The notes beneath the pieces are model-generated. The model ran no database searches and had not been told where the DNA came from. It worked only from the letters and a program-made list of their open reading frames with translations. A DNA stretch of 64,000 nt from the NCBI RefSeq assembly GCF_024611995.1, contig NZ_CP102509.1, positions 6,386,001 through 6,450,000 on the forward strand. Direction: 5' to 3'. The DNA comes from Streptomyces sp. NBC_00162. GTDB lineage: Bacteria > Actinomycetota > Actinomycetes > Streptomycetales > Streptomycetaceae. A program made the position numbers and the translations under genes. Shown piece by piece: positions 41,318-50,603 of the stretch (the first letter of the stretch is position 1; each line of letters opens with the position of its first letter).

Positions 41318-42661
41318 GTGACGGACCGACGTACCCGGCCCGCCCCGAGGCCCCCGGCGGGCACCCCTGCCACGGCCGACCTCGCGAACCGGGCCCGTGC
41401 CTCGCTCGCCGACGCCGTACGACTGACCCGCTGGGCCGAACTCAACCTCGGTGCGGGCGACGGGGGCCGGCCCGCCCCCACGGGCGCCCTGCCCGCCGCC
41501 GACGTCGAACGCGCCGCCGGGGAACTGAACCTGACGCACGGCCAGATCAGAGTCGGCTGGGACCGCGCCCGGCTCGCCGGCCTGGTCGAGGTGCACGGAG
41601 GCCACGCCCGGCCCGGCTGGCGCCTGCGCGCCTGGGACCGCGACGACACCGCCGTACTGCGCGGCTGGGTCGCCCTCTTCGACGCCTGGTCCCTCGTGCA
41701 CCCCGCCCCCGCCGACATCGCCCCCGCGGCCGTCGCCGAGGTCGTCGAGGCGATGCCCCAGCTGCTGTCCCTGCTCCAGCTCTCCGCCGGGCCGGTGACC
41801 GTCCCCGACCTCCTCGACCTGCTCGGGCAGCGCGTCACCGAACTGCGCGACGAGCGCTGCGAGGTCCCCTACGACGCCCTGCCGCAGGCGGCGCCCGACC
41901 AGCCGGACGCCGAGCCGGCGGCCGCCCCCGCGCCGCCCGTCCCGCTCGCCCGGCTGCTGCGCTGGGCGCTCGGCGGACTCGCCGCCGTGGACGCCGTCAC
42001 CCTCGGCCCCGCACGGGCCGCGCTCACCCCGCTCGGCAGCTGGGCGGTCTGGGTCAAGCTGGAGCAGATCTGCGTGGCCGCGCAGAGCCCCGCCGGGAAC
42101 ATCGAGCAGTCCGCCGCCGCCATGCTGCACGGCTGCGCCCGGCTCACCCCGGGCCCGGCCCGCGCCGAGTACCAGGCCTGGCTCGCCGCCCGGCCCGTCC
42201 GCCACGCCGTCAGTGAGCTCCTGCTCGCCGCCCGCGGCGAGGACGCCCTGCTGCGCGGCCTCGCCTTCGAGGCGCTGCGCGTCGTCGGCGCCCCCGCCGA
42301 ACCCGAGGTGCGCGCCGCCGTTCGCGAGCCCGCCCTGCGCCCCTACGCCCTGCTCTGGCTCGCCGAGCACGACGGGGTCGACCCCGACGAGGCGCAGGAC
42401 GTCCTCACCGCCGAGGAGTCGACCTGGCTCTGGGTGGACACCGCGGCCGCCATCGCCGACCACGGCGAAGCCGACCTGCTGGCCCGCCACCTCGACTCGG
42501 CCGTCAGGACCACCGTCCCGAGGCTGCTGGACGAGGTCCGCGCGGTCGGCCACCCGCGCACCGTGCAGGTCCTGGTCGCGCTGGCGGCGGCCCACCCCGA
42601 CCCGGCCCTGGCCAAGGCGGTCCGCCGGGCCGCCTTCCAGGTCCACACCGGCGGCGCGTAG
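41318..42661 (+). CDS. Hypothetical protein, second of two paralogues
   Basis: A 447-residue protein (from GTG 41318). The N-terminal block RASLADAVRLTRWAELNLGA and the C-terminal region (RPVRHAVSELLLAARGEDALLRGLAF, YALLWLAEHDGVD, TWLWVDTAAAIADHGEADLL, HPDPALAKAVRRAAFQVH) match the protein encoded at 9027-10517 in order and spacing, while the acidic middle of that protein is shorter here. The C-terminal part looks like helical HEAT-type repeats. An in-frame upstream start at 41228 is possible but its codons (AGG, GTT, AGT) are atypical. No enzyme motif is seen; function unknown. Confidence 0.78.
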   Translation: MTDRRTRPAPRPPAGTPATADLANRARASLADAVRLTRWAELNLGAGDGGRPAPTGALPAADVERAAGELNLTHGQIRVGWDRARLAGLVEVHGGHARPGWRLRAWDRDDTAVLRGWVALFDAWSLVHPAPADIAPAAVAEVVEAMPQLLSLLQLSAGPVTVPDLLDLLGQRVTELRDERCEVPYDALPQAAPDQPDAEPAAAPAPPVPLARLLRWALGGLAAVDAVTLGPARAALTPLGSWAVWVKLEQICVAAQSPAGNIEQSAAAMLHGCARLTPGPARAEYQAWLAARPVRHAVSELLLAARGEDALLRGLAFEALRVVGAPAEPEVRAAVREPALRPYALLWLAEHDGVDPDEAQDVLTAEESTWLWVDTAAAIADHGEADLLARHLDSAVRTTVPRLLDEVRAVGHPRTVQVLVALAAAHPDPALAKAVRRAAFQVHTGGA

Positions 42662-42710
42662 CCCCGTACGAGCGAAGGCGGCGAAGGCGGAGACGTACCC
42701 GCCGCGGGTC

Positions 42711-43106
42711 TCAGACCTGCGGCGCGTACGTCCCGAAGCTCCAGATGTTGCCCTCGCCGTCCCGGGCCATGTAGTCGCGGGAGCCGTAGTCCTGGTCGGT
42801 GGGCTCCATCAGGATCTCCGCACCGTGCTCGGCGGCCCGCCGGTGGTGGGCGTCCACATCGTCGACCACGACATAGACCCCCGAGGGCCCCGCGTCCCCC
42901 ATGGCCTTGTCGAAGACCCCGCCGGTGCCCTTGCTGCCCAGCATCACCACGCCGTTGCCGTAGGCCAGCTCCGCATGCACCACCGAGCCGTTCTCACCCT
43001 CGTACACCGCGACCTGGCTGAAGCCGAAGGCCTCGGTCAGCAGCTTGATGGCCGCCTTGGCGTCGCGGTAGACCAGCGTGGGACAGATGGACGGAACGCC
43101 TGCCAT
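42711..43106 (-). CDS. VOC/glyoxalase-fold protein
   Basis: A 131-residue vicinal-oxygen-chelate domain protein of the PhnB/glyoxalase-like type. It has the paired beta-alpha-beta repeats: SICPTLVYRDAKAAIKLLTEAFGF, VVHAELAYGNGVVMLGS, GVYVVVDDVDAHHRRAAEHGAEIL and DGEGNIWSFGTYAP, the last carrying the usual C-terminal metal-ligand position. The ATG at 43106 lies 8 bases after GGGAG; a GTG three codons earlier is too close to it. Such proteins bind or transform small molecules, often antibiotics; the ligand is unknown. Confidence 0.87.
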   Translation of the reverse strand: MAGVPSICPTLVYRDAKAAIKLLTEAFGFSQVAVYEGENGSVVHAELAYGNGVVMLGSKGTGGVFDKAMGDAGPSGVYVVVDDVDAHHRRAAEHGAEILMEPTDQDYGSRDYMARDGEGNIWSFGTYAPQV

Positions 43107-43166
43107 GACGATCACTCCCTCTCTTGACGGTGACCCACGTCACAGCATGGCAGGCGCTGCCGACAG

Positions 43167-44057
43167 TCAGCGGAAGGTGTTGCACTGGGCCATGTCACCG
43201 GTGCGGTAGCCCTGGTAGAACCACTGCTGGCGCTGCTCGGCCGACCCGTGCGTCCAGCTCTCGGGGGTCACCCGGCCCTGGAACTTCTCCTGGATCCGGT
43301 CGTCGCCGACCGCGGCCGCCGCGTCCAGGCCGTCCCTGATGTCCTGGTCGGTCAGGCTGGTGATCAGCGGCCGGCCGGTGGACTCGTCCGGGACCTTCGT
43401 CGCGTTGTGCGCCCACACCCCGGCGTAGCAGTCCGCCTGGAGCTCGACCTTGACGGCGTTGCTGTTCGCGCCCTGCTGCCCGTCCTGGGCCCGCTGGAGC
43501 GTTCCGGTCAGATTCTGGATGTGGTGCCCGTACTCGTGGGCGACGACGTACGCCTGGGCGAAGGGGCCGCCGCTCGCGCCGAACTTCGTCCGCAGGTCGT
43601 CGAAGAACCCCAGGTCCAGGTAGACCCGCCGGTCTGTGGGGCAGTAGAAGGGGCCGACCGCCGAGGTGGCCGCCCCGCAGGCGGTGTTCACCCGGCCGCT
43701 GAAGAAGATCGTCGACGCCGGGGCGTAGGTGCCGCCCCGCCTGGTGAACTCCTGCCTCCAGAAGTCCTGGGTGCTGTTGACCACCGCGACCAGCCGGCAG
43801 TCCTCCCGGGCGTTCGCGTCCCGCCCCTTCTTGCAGGTCTGCTCCACCTGACTCACGGAGGACGAGGCGGGCGCCGGCTCCTGGTCCCCGGACGAGAGCC
43901 CCAGCTGCTCGGGTCCCACACCGAACAGGAGGCCCAGGACCAGCGCGATCAGTCCGACGATGCCGCCGCCGATCGTGGCCCTCCCGCCCGGGACGCGGCT
44001 GCCGCGCACGTCCTTGACCTCGGAGGTGTCCAGATCGGCGTCGTCGTCGAACTGCAT
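43167..44057 (-). CDS. Neutral zinc metallopeptidase (YpfJ/KPN_02809-like)
   Basis: A 296-residue membrane-anchored protein: an acidic N-terminus ([14 protein letters not shown]), a Gly/Leu helix ([18 protein letters not shown], about residues 31-48), then the extracytoplasmic domain of the YpfJ-type zinc metallopeptidases. Conserved features are [38 protein letters not shown], the zinc site [15 protein letters not shown] (HExxH, about residue 180) and [18 protein letters not shown] lies 7 bases before the ATG. Substrates are not known. Confidence 0.88.
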   Translation of the reverse strand: MQFDDDADLDTSEVKDVRGSRVPGGRATIGGGIVGLIALVLGLLFGVGPEQLGLSSGDQEPAPASSSVSQVEQTCKKGRDANAREDCRLVAVVNSTQDFWRQEFTRRGGTYAPASTIFFSGRVNTACGAATSAVGPFYCPTDRRVYLDLGFFDDLRTKFGASGGPFAQAYVVAHEYGHHIQNLTGTLQRAQDGQQGANSNAVKVELQADCYAGVWAHNATKVPDESTGRPLITSLTDQDIRDGLDAAAAVGDDRIQEKFQGRVTPESWTHGSAEQRQQWFYQGYRTGDMAQCNTFR

Positions 44058-44234
44058 CCCGCACCGCCCTCCATCCGTGCAGCCAGGGGGCCGCGTGGCC
44101 ACCTGCGGCGAGTATCAACCCATTCATCCTGATACGCGCCCCGGCCCGCCGGTTCGGCCCATGAGCCGAACGAGGGACACGGCAGAGGGCGCCCGGGGCG
44201 TCCACCGGCCCGGAAAGTAGTTGCGCACCCCCGG

Positions 44235-44240
44235 TAGAAT
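44235..44240 (+). promoter_or_regulatory. -10 box of the ABC-F leader transcript
   Basis: TAGAAT lies seven bases before the ATG of a short leader ORF, placing the transcription start at or next to that ATG. No good -35 is seen 17 bases upstream (GGAAAG at 44212-44217), so an activator may be needed. Confidence 0.6.
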
Positions 44241-44247
44241 GTCTCTC

Positions 44248-44271
44248 ATGGCAAATCTCCTCGCGGATTAG
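44248..44271 (+). CDS. Seven-codon leader peptide upstream of the ABC-F gene
   Basis: The frame ATG GCA AAT CTC CTC GCG GAT TAG encodes MANLLAD. It begins right after the TAGAAT box, so the transcript is probably leaderless and the peptide is translated from its first base. It ends 61 bases before the ABC-F start. Short leader peptides of this kind upstream of ABC-F ribosome-protection genes sense ribosome-stalling antibiotics in other bacteria; that role here is inference. No clear terminator or anti-terminator can be drawn in the 61-base spacer by eye. Confidence 0.55.
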   Translation: MANLLAD

Positions 44272-44332
44272 CGGCGTCGAAGCATCGCGTCCTGCCCCCC
44301 TTCCGCCGTCCCCACCGCCCTGGAGTATTTCC

Positions 44333-45931
<1,599 letters not shown>

Positions 45932-45956
45932 CCGCCCGGCCGCCCGGTCGCCTGCC

Positions 45957-46020
45957 GATCCGGTGCTGATCCGGTGCTGATCCAATTCCTTATGGATCAT
46001 TCGGCTCAGGGGTGATCCAT
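45957..46020. promoter_or_regulatory. Cluster of five GATC sites upstream of gbn
   Basis: GATC occurs at 45957, 45968, 45979, 45995 and 46014 (start positions). The first three are exactly 11 bases apart (GATCCGGTGCT repeats). The last two lie in an 8-base inverted repeat, ATGGATCA (45992-45999) and TGATCCAT (46013-46020). Five sites in 61 bases is dense for this GC content. The next gene encodes the GATC-binding nucleoid protein, so autoregulation is suggested. The rest of the 384-base gap (45932-46315) holds a hairpin and no gene. Confidence 0.65.
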
Positions 46021-46060
46021 CATCTGAGTGAGACGGTCTCGTACCGTTGCACGTCGTACG

Positions 46061-46102
46061 ACGGCCCCGGTCGCGCTCCCAAGAGTGCGCGACCGGGGCC
46101 GT
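46061..46102. terminator. Hairpin downstream of the ABC-F gene
   Basis: A perfect 16-base stem (ACGGCCCCGGTCGCGC at 46061-46076 with 46087-46102) and a 10-base loop. It lies 130 bases after the ABC-F stop. No clean T run follows, so it may be a terminator or a processing hairpin. Confidence 0.7.
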
Positions 46103-46315
46103 CCGTCTATCCGTTTCCCGCCCCTGACCTGGTGATTCCCGATGAGGGCGGCGGAGTGTGACGGAGGTCATGCAGCGGAAGAGAAGATTCCGTTCTGCTC
46201 GGGTGTCCACCCCTCGGGAAATGCGGCCGTACCGACCTTGCGGAATGGGTGGCCAGGAAGCGTGGGAGGGGTGATCATGAGAAGTCCAGAGCGCACTTCC
46301 CATGAGGAGGCACGG

Positions 46316-46537
46316 GTGGCCGAGACTCTGAAGAAGGGCAGCCGGGTAACCGGCGCCGCGCGCGACAAGCTCGCGGCAGACCTGAAGAAGAAGTACGACT
46401 CCGGTGCGAGTATCCGGGCACTGGCCGAAGAGACCGGCCGGTCCTATGGATTCGTCCACCGGATGCTCAGTGAGTCCGGGGTTTCGCTGCGCGGTCGCGG
46501 TGGCGCGACGCGGGGCAAGAAAGCGGCTACGGCCTGA
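46316..46537 (+). CDS. gbn: Small nucleoid-associated HTH protein (SCO1839/Gbn-like)
   Basis: A 73-residue basic protein: MAETLKKGSRVTGAARDKLA, then a helix-turn-helix in SGASIRALAEETGRSYGFVH (about residues 31-50) and an Arg/Gly/Lys tail GRGGATRGKKAATA. The size, sequence and neighbours (ABC-F upstream, enoyl-CoA hydratase downstream) fit S. coelicolor SCO1839, described as the GATC-binding nucleoid protein Gbn, which affects sporulation and antibiotic production. GTG 46316 has GAGGAGG 6 bases upstream; an ATG at 46277 also has a ribosome binding site and would add 13 residues. Identification is from memory of the family. Confidence 0.85.
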   Translation: MAETLKKGSRVTGAARDKLAADLKKKYDSGASIRALAEETGRSYGFVHRMLSESGVSLRGRGGATRGKKAATA

Positions 46538-46647
46538 CCCTGGTCCCATCGGTTCCGACGCTCGAACGTTTCACACGGCTTCAAAGGCTTCACATGGTCC
46601 AACGTTTCCTTCGGTGACCCCCGGTCGGCCTCCCGGTCGACTGGGTG

Positions 46648-46663
46648 GTTACTGTGCAGTCAC
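46648..46663. promoter_or_regulatory. Imperfect palindrome upstream of the enoyl-CoA hydratase gene
   Basis: GTTACTG-TG-CAGTCAC is an inverted repeat with six of seven arm positions matching, 43 bases before the hydratase ATG. It could be an operator; no local regulator gene is adjacent. Confidence 0.35.
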
Positions 46664-46705
46664 TTAGGCCGGCTTTGCGGCCGACTGCACACCGGAGGCA
46701 TACAG

Positions 46706-47485
46706 ATGACTCTGCTCGACAAGGACGGCGTACGACTCACCGTCGACGGCTCGCTCGCCACGGTGACACTGACCAATCCGGCCAAGCGAAACGCCCAGTC
46801 CCCCGCGCTCTGGCGGGCTTTGGCGGAGGCCGGAAGGTCGTTGCCGGGCACCGTCCGGGTCGTCGTGCTGCGCGGCGAGGGCAAGTCCTTCTCCGCCGGG
46901 CTCGACCGGCAGGCGTTCACCCCCGAGGGTTTCGAGGGCGAGCCGTCCTTCCTCGATCTGGCACGCGGTTCGGACGAACTGCTCGACTCCACGATCGCCG
47001 AATACCAGGAGGCATTCACCTGGTGGCGGCGTAACGACATCATCTCCGTCGCTGCGGTGCAGGGGCACGCGATCGGCGCCGGCTTCCAGCTCGCGCTCGC
47101 GTGCGACCTGCGCGTGGTCGCCGACGACGTGCAGTTCGCCATGCGCGAGACCAGCCTGGGGCTGGTCCCGGACCTGGCCGGCACCCAGCCCCTCACCTCC
47201 CTGGTCGGCTATGCCCGCGCCCTGGAGATCTGCGCCACGGGCCGCTTCGTGCATGCCGAGGAGGCCGAGCGGGTGGGCCTCGCCAACCTCGTGGTCCCCG
47301 TCGACGAACTCGACGCCGCGGTCCAGGACCTCACCACCGCCCTGCTGGCACCGCCGCGGGACGCCGTCGTCGAGACCAAGGCCCTGCTGCGCGACGCGCA
47401 GTCCCGCCCGTACGACGACCAGCGCACCGCGGAGCGCGCCGCCCAGGCCCGCCGCCTGCGCGACCTGGCGGGTCTCTCGGACTGA
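46706..47485 (+). CDS. Enoyl-CoA hydratase/isomerase family protein
   Basis: A 259-residue crotonase-fold protein, probably acting in fatty-acid beta-oxidation by hydrating a trans-2-enoyl-CoA. Typical segments are VTLTNPAKRNAQSPALWRAL, VVVLRGEGKSFSAGLDR (first oxyanion-hole loop) and VAAVQGHAIGAGFQLALACDL (second oxyanion-hole loop). At the usual catalytic positions, ETSLGLVPDLAGTQPL has Glu followed by Asp, as in several isomerase/hydratase members. GGAGG lies 8 bases before the ATG. A palindrome upstream hints at local control. The exact substrate is unknown. Confidence 0.88.
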   Translation: MTLLDKDGVRLTVDGSLATVTLTNPAKRNAQSPALWRALAEAGRSLPGTVRVVVLRGEGKSFSAGLDRQAFTPEGFEGEPSFLDLARGSDELLDSTIAEYQEAFTWWRRNDIISVAAVQGHAIGAGFQLALACDLRVVADDVQFAMRETSLGLVPDLAGTQPLTSLVGYARALEICATGRFVHAEEAERVGLANLVVPVDELDAAVQDLTTALLAPPRDAVVETKALLRDAQSRPYDDQRTAERAAQARRLRDLAGLSD

Positions 47486-47522
47486 GCTGCGGCGCCGCTG
47501 CCGGGGCGGAGCCTTGGGGGCA

Positions 47523-47547
47523 CCTCCCGGCGGTAGCCGGGGGAGGA
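47523..47547 (+). terminator. Hairpin after the enoyl-CoA hydratase gene
   Basis: CCTCCCGGC and GCCGGGGGAGG flank a GGTA loop about 40 bases after the stop codon. The surrounding sequence (GGGGGCACCTCCCGGCGGTA) resembles a dispersed intergenic repeat seen in Streptomyces and could act as a terminator. Confidence 0.5.
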
Positions 47548-47641
47548 ACGGTTCCGGCCGACCGGCGTAGTCCCGGGGCGGCGGCGCGGTCACGCGCCTA
47601 ACGTGGTGAGGAGTGAGTCCGCACGCGTGAAGGGACACTCC

Positions 47642-48073
47642 ATGACCGAATCCGCATCAGGGGGCTCCTCCAGGGAAGCCGCCGACCGGGGCCGCACCAC
47701 CATTGCCGACGGGGTGGTCGAGAAGATCGCCGGGCTGGCCGCGCGCGAGGTGGTCGGCGTGCACGCCATGGGCAGCGGCAGCGGGCTCTCCCGTACCTTC
47801 GGCGCCGTCCGCGACCGGGTCCCGGGCGGCGCGAAGGCCTCCGTCAGCCGTGGGGTCAAGGCGGAGGTCGGCGAGGTCCAGACCGCCCTCGATCTGGAGA
47901 TCATCGTCGATTACGGCGTGTCGATCAGGGAGGTGGCCCGGGCGGTCCGTGAGAACGTCATCTCGGCGGTCGAGCGCATGACCAGCCTGGAGGTCGTCGA
48001 GGTCAACATCGCGGTCAGCGACGTCAAGCTGCCCGATGAGCCCGACGAGGAGCCGGAGTCCCGGCTCCAGTAG
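47642..48073 (+). CDS. Asp23/Gls24 family envelope stress protein
   Basis: A 143-residue Asp23-domain protein: GRTTIADGVVEKIAGLAAREV, GVHAMGSG, the core LDLEIIVDYGVSIREVARAV (about residues 79-98), and VRENVISAVERMTSLEVVEVN, with an acidic tail. Asp23 proteins sit on the inner face of the membrane through an AmaP anchor and respond to cell-envelope stress. It is the first gene of a five-gene operon on this strand; GAAGGGAC lies 6 bases before the ATG. The other members follow at gaps of 17, 7, -4 and 4 bases. Confidence 0.9.
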   Translation: MTESASGGSSREAADRGRTTIADGVVEKIAGLAAREVVGVHAMGSGSGLSRTFGAVRDRVPGGAKASVSRGVKAEVGEVQTALDLEIIVDYGVSIREVARAVRENVISAVERMTSLEVVEVNIAVSDVKLPDEPDEEPESRLQ

Positions 48074-48090
48074 CCGAGAGGAGCCACGCA

Positions 48091-48276
48091 ATGAGCATGG
48101 CGGTCGCCGGCATGTTCGCCGGCATGGCCCTGGCGTTCGCCGGATACTTCGGCGGCTTCGGAGCCTTCCTGCTGGTGGCGGCGCTGGGCGCCATCGGCTT
48201 CGTCGCCGGCCGGTTCCTCGACGGGGACCTGGAACCCGGGGACCTGTTCCGGCGCCGCGACGACCGGCGCGGGTGA
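48091..48276 (+). CDS. Small membrane protein of the Asp23 operon
   Basis: A 61-residue protein with two closely spaced hydrophobic stretches (GMFAGMALAFAGYFGGFGAF and LLVAALGAIGFVAGRFLDG) and a charged tail FRRRDDRRG. It resembles the DUF2273-type small proteins found in Asp23/AmaP operons. AGGAG lies 8 bases before the ATG. It probably forms part of the membrane platform for the Asp23 proteins encoded on both sides. No other motif is present. Confidence 0.8.
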   Translation: MSMAVAGMFAGMALAFAGYFGGFGAFLLVAALGAIGFVAGRFLDGDLEPGDLFRRRDDRRG

Positions 48277-48283
48277 GGCGCCG

Positions 48284-48655
48284 ATGAGCACCCCGCCCAA
48301 GGCCCTCCCGCCCCGGGTGGCTCCCGCCGACCGGGGGGCCACCCGTATCGCCGACCGGGTCATCGCCAAGATCGCCGCCCAGGCCGCCCGGGAGGCGCTC
48401 GTCGCGCCGCCACCCCGGGCGGCGGCTCCGCACGCCACCGTCACCGTGCACCACGACATCGCCCGGGTACGGGTGAGCCTGGAGCTGGACTACCCCTCCG
48501 ACATCGCCGCCCAGTGCGCGGCCGTACGCCGTCAGGTCGCCCTCCGGATCGAGGAGTGCGCGTCGATGTCCGTACCCGAGGTGGACATCGACATCGAGCA
48601 CCTGCACTCCGCGCACGCCCGGCCCGCTGCCGGGCGGGACCGGCGGCTGCGGTGA
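48284..48655 (+). CDS. Second Asp23-like protein
   Basis: A 123-residue protein related to Asp23: RGATRIADRVIAKIAAQAARE near the N-terminus, the strand HATVTVHHDIARVRVSLELD (about residues 49-68) and the helix IAAQCAAVRRQVALRIEECA, ending in a basic tail. It lacks the long acidic C-terminus of the first Asp23 protein in this operon. It starts 7 bases after the small membrane protein gene and its stop overlaps the next start (GTGA). Two Asp23-like paralogues with two membrane partners suggest a hetero-oligomeric layer; inference. Confidence 0.8.
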   Translation: MSTPPKALPPRVAPADRGATRIADRVIAKIAAQAAREALVAPPPRAAAPHATVTVHHDIARVRVSLELDYPSDIAAQCAAVRRQVALRIEECASMSVPEVDIDIEHLHSAHARPAAGRDRRLR

Positions 48656-49260
48656 CCGACACCGTCCCCGGGGCCGCGCACGAACCGCGTGAACCGCACG
48701 CATCGCATGAACCGCATGAACCGCGCGTCCACCGGCTGCGCTCCGCCCGGCGGGTGCCAGCTGCGCTCACCGCGCTCGCCCTCCTGGGGGTGGCCGGCCT
48801 GTTCCTGTACGACCTGGCCGCCGTACGGGCCCACCGGCCCGGCATGAGCTGGCGCCGCGAGCTCGCCCGGCAGCTGGACCGGCACACCCCGGCCGACCTG
48901 AGCGTGCTGCTGGGCGGCGGTGCCCTGGCCGTCGCCGGGGCGGTGCTCCTGCTGCTGGCGTTCACCCCCGGGCTCCGCGGGATCCTGCCCATGCGGACTC
49001 CGGACGGCGACACCGGGCTGCGGGCCGGGCTCGGGCGCAAGGACGCCGCGCAGGTACTGCGGGACCGGGCCATGGAGGTGTCCGGGGTGCGCTCGGTCCG
49101 GGTCAAGGTGGGCCGCTCCCGCATCGGGGTCCGGGCCACCTCGCACTTCCGCGAACTGGACGACGTACGGGCCGACCTGGACGCGGTCCTCGCCGTCGGC
49201 GTCGAGGAACTCGGCCTCGCACACCCGCCGCACCACCCGCACGTCCGGGTCAGGAGGTGA
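48652..49260 (+). CDS. DUF6286-type membrane protein of the Asp23 operon
   Basis: A 202-residue protein. The first 30 residues are unusually rich in His, Glu and Pro (EPREPHASHEPHEPRVH). Two membrane helices follow (VPAALTALALLGVAGLFLYDL, about 34-54, and LGGGALAVAGAVLLLLAFTPGL, about 85-106), then a cytoplasmic domain (LGRKDAAQVLRDRAMEVSGV, RVKVGRSRIGVRATSHFREL) with a His-rich C-terminus (HPPHHPHVRV). The layout, two helices plus a soluble domain, resembles AmaP. Its GTG overlaps the preceding stop. It probably anchors one of the Asp23-like proteins. Confidence 0.8.
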   Translation: MTDTVPGAAHEPREPHASHEPHEPRVHRLRSARRVPAALTALALLGVAGLFLYDLAAVRAHRPGMSWRRELARQLDRHTPADLSVLLGGGALAVAGAVLLLLAFTPGLRGILPMRTPDGDTGLRAGLGRKDAAQVLRDRAMEVSGVRSVRVKVGRSRIGVRATSHFRELDDVRADLDAVLAVGVEELGLAHPPHHPHVRVRR

Positions 49261-49264
49261 CGGG

Positions 49265-49822
49265 ATGCTCGGGGCGGTGAACCGCATCCTGCTGGCCGTG
49301 ACGGGCCTGGTCCTGCTGGCGGCCGGTGCCTCGGTGCTCGCGGCGTCCTGGCCGTTCGGCGGCCGCCACGCGCCGCTGCTGACCGAGGAGACCCGGCGCA
49401 GGTACTGGCATGCCGACGGCTGGTGGAGGTGGGCGGTGATCGCCGGCCTCGGGCTGTGCGTGCTGCTGTTGCTGTGGTGGCTGCTGTCCCAGCTGAGGCG
49501 TTCGCGGCTGCAGGCGGTCGACGTGGACACCGGGGACGGGGCGTTCGCCCTGCTGAGGGGGCGCGCCCTGGAGGAGGCGGTGGCGGCGGAGGCCGGGGCC
49601 CTGGACGGGGTCGCCCGCTGCCGGGTCGCGCTGCGCGGCAGGCGGGGATCGCCCGCACTGCGCATCGCGCTGGAACTGGAGCCCCACGCCGTCCCCGCCG
49701 ACGTCTTGGCCGCCCTCGCGGGCCCGGTCCTGACCCACGCCCGCACCTCGGCGGGCCTCGCCGCACTGCCGACGGAGGCCCGCCTGAAGGTGACGTCACA
49801 CCGGGCCCAGCGCGTCACGTAG
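49265..49822 (+). CDS. AmaP-like alkaline shock membrane anchor
   Basis: A 185-residue protein with the AmaP layout: an N-terminal helix (ILLAVTGLVLLAAGASVLA, about residues 8-26), a short loop, a second helix (WAVIAGLGLCVLLLLWWLLS, about 55-74) and a cytoplasmic domain (VDVDTGDGAFALLRGRALEE, ALRGRRGSPALRIALELEP). In staphylococci AmaP binds Asp23 to the membrane. An AGGAGGTGA ribosome binding site lies 4 bases before the ATG. Last gene of the operon; it ends 16 bases before the stop of a convergent gene, without a hairpin between. Confidence 0.85.
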   Translation: MLGAVNRILLAVTGLVLLAAGASVLAASWPFGGRHAPLLTEETRRRYWHADGWWRWAVIAGLGLCVLLLLWWLLSQLRRSRLQAVDVDTGDGAFALLRGRALEEAVAAEAGALDGVARCRVALRGRRGSPALRIALELEPHAVPADVLAALAGPVLTHARTSAGLAALPTEARLKVTSHRAQRVT

Positions 49823-49838
49823 GCCGGCGGACAGCGGG

Positions 49839-50594
49839 TCAGAAGCCGTGCCGGGAGCCGCCGTCGACCGGGAGCATGATGCCCGTCAGATACGAGGCCG
49901 CCGGGGAGAGCAGGAACGCCGCCGCGCGGCCGAACTCCTCCGGGGTGCCGTAGCGCCGCAGCGGGATGCGGGACTCGTGCCCCGCCCGGGCCGCCTCCGC
50001 GTCCCCGGACAGGGCGTCGAGCTCCCGCACCCGGTCGGTGTCGATCCGCGCCGGGAGCAGGCCGACGACCCGGATCCCGCGCGGGCCGAGGTCCACCGAG
50101 AGGGACTTCGCGAAGCCGGCCAGGCCCGGGCGCAGGCCGTTGGAGATGGTCAGGCCGGGGATCGGCTCGTGGACCGAGCCCGACAGGACGAAGCCGATGA
50201 CCCCGCCCTCGCCCAGCTCGGCGGCGGCCGCCCGGGCGAGGCGGACCGCGCCCAGGAAGACCGACTCGAAGGCGGCCGACCACTGTTCGTCGGTGTTGTC
50301 GGCCGCGAGGCCCGGGGCCGGGCCGCCGACGCTGATGAGGATGCCGTCCAGGCGTCCGAAGCGCTCGCGCGCGGTGGCGACGAGCCGCCCGGCCACCGCC
50401 GGGTCGGAGTTGTCGGCCGCCACACCGGCCGCGTTCGGGCCGAGCGAGGCGGCGGCGTCGGCCGCCCGCTTCTCGTCACGGCCCGTCAGGAGGACCTTCG
50501 CGCCGTCGGCGGTCAGTTCCCGGGCGGCGGCGAAGCCGAGGCCGCGCGTGGCCCCGGTGACGATGTAGACACGGTCCTTCAGTCCAAGATCCAT
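49839..50594 (-). CDS. SDR-family protein lacking the Tyr-Lys catalytic pair
   Basis: A 251-residue Rossmann-fold protein with an intact cofactor loop TGATRGLGFAAARE (residues 13-26) and the C-terminal PVDGGSRHGF typical of FabG-like dehydrogenases. The active site is unusual: after FVLSGSVHEP, where YxxxK is expected, the sequence is TISNGLRPGLAGFAK, with no tyrosine. NNAG is also replaced by ISVGG. It may bind NAD(P) without classical reductase chemistry, or use a different acid-base. SURF1 lies upstream on the same strand, 9 bases away, so both may be cotranscribed. Confidence 0.85.
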   Translation of the reverse strand: MDLGLKDRVYIVTGATRGLGFAAARELTADGAKVLLTGRDEKRAADAAASLGPNAAGVAADNSDPAVAGRLVATARERFGRLDGILISVGGPAPGLAADNTDEQWSAAFESVFLGAVRLARAAAAELGEGGVIGFVLSGSVHEPIPGLTISNGLRPGLAGFAKSLSVDLGPRGIRVVGLLPARIDTDRVRELDALSGDAEAARAGHESRIPLRRYGTPEEFGRAAAFLLSPAASYLTGIMLPVDGGSRHGF

Positions 50595-50603
50595 GCCGAC
50601 ACG

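Noticed and set aside
44211..44240. A SigR-type promoter (GGAA...GTT) for the ABC-F leader
   Set aside because: GGAAAG is at a -35-like distance but the -10 region is TAGAAT, which fits a housekeeping -10 rather than the SigR GTT element.
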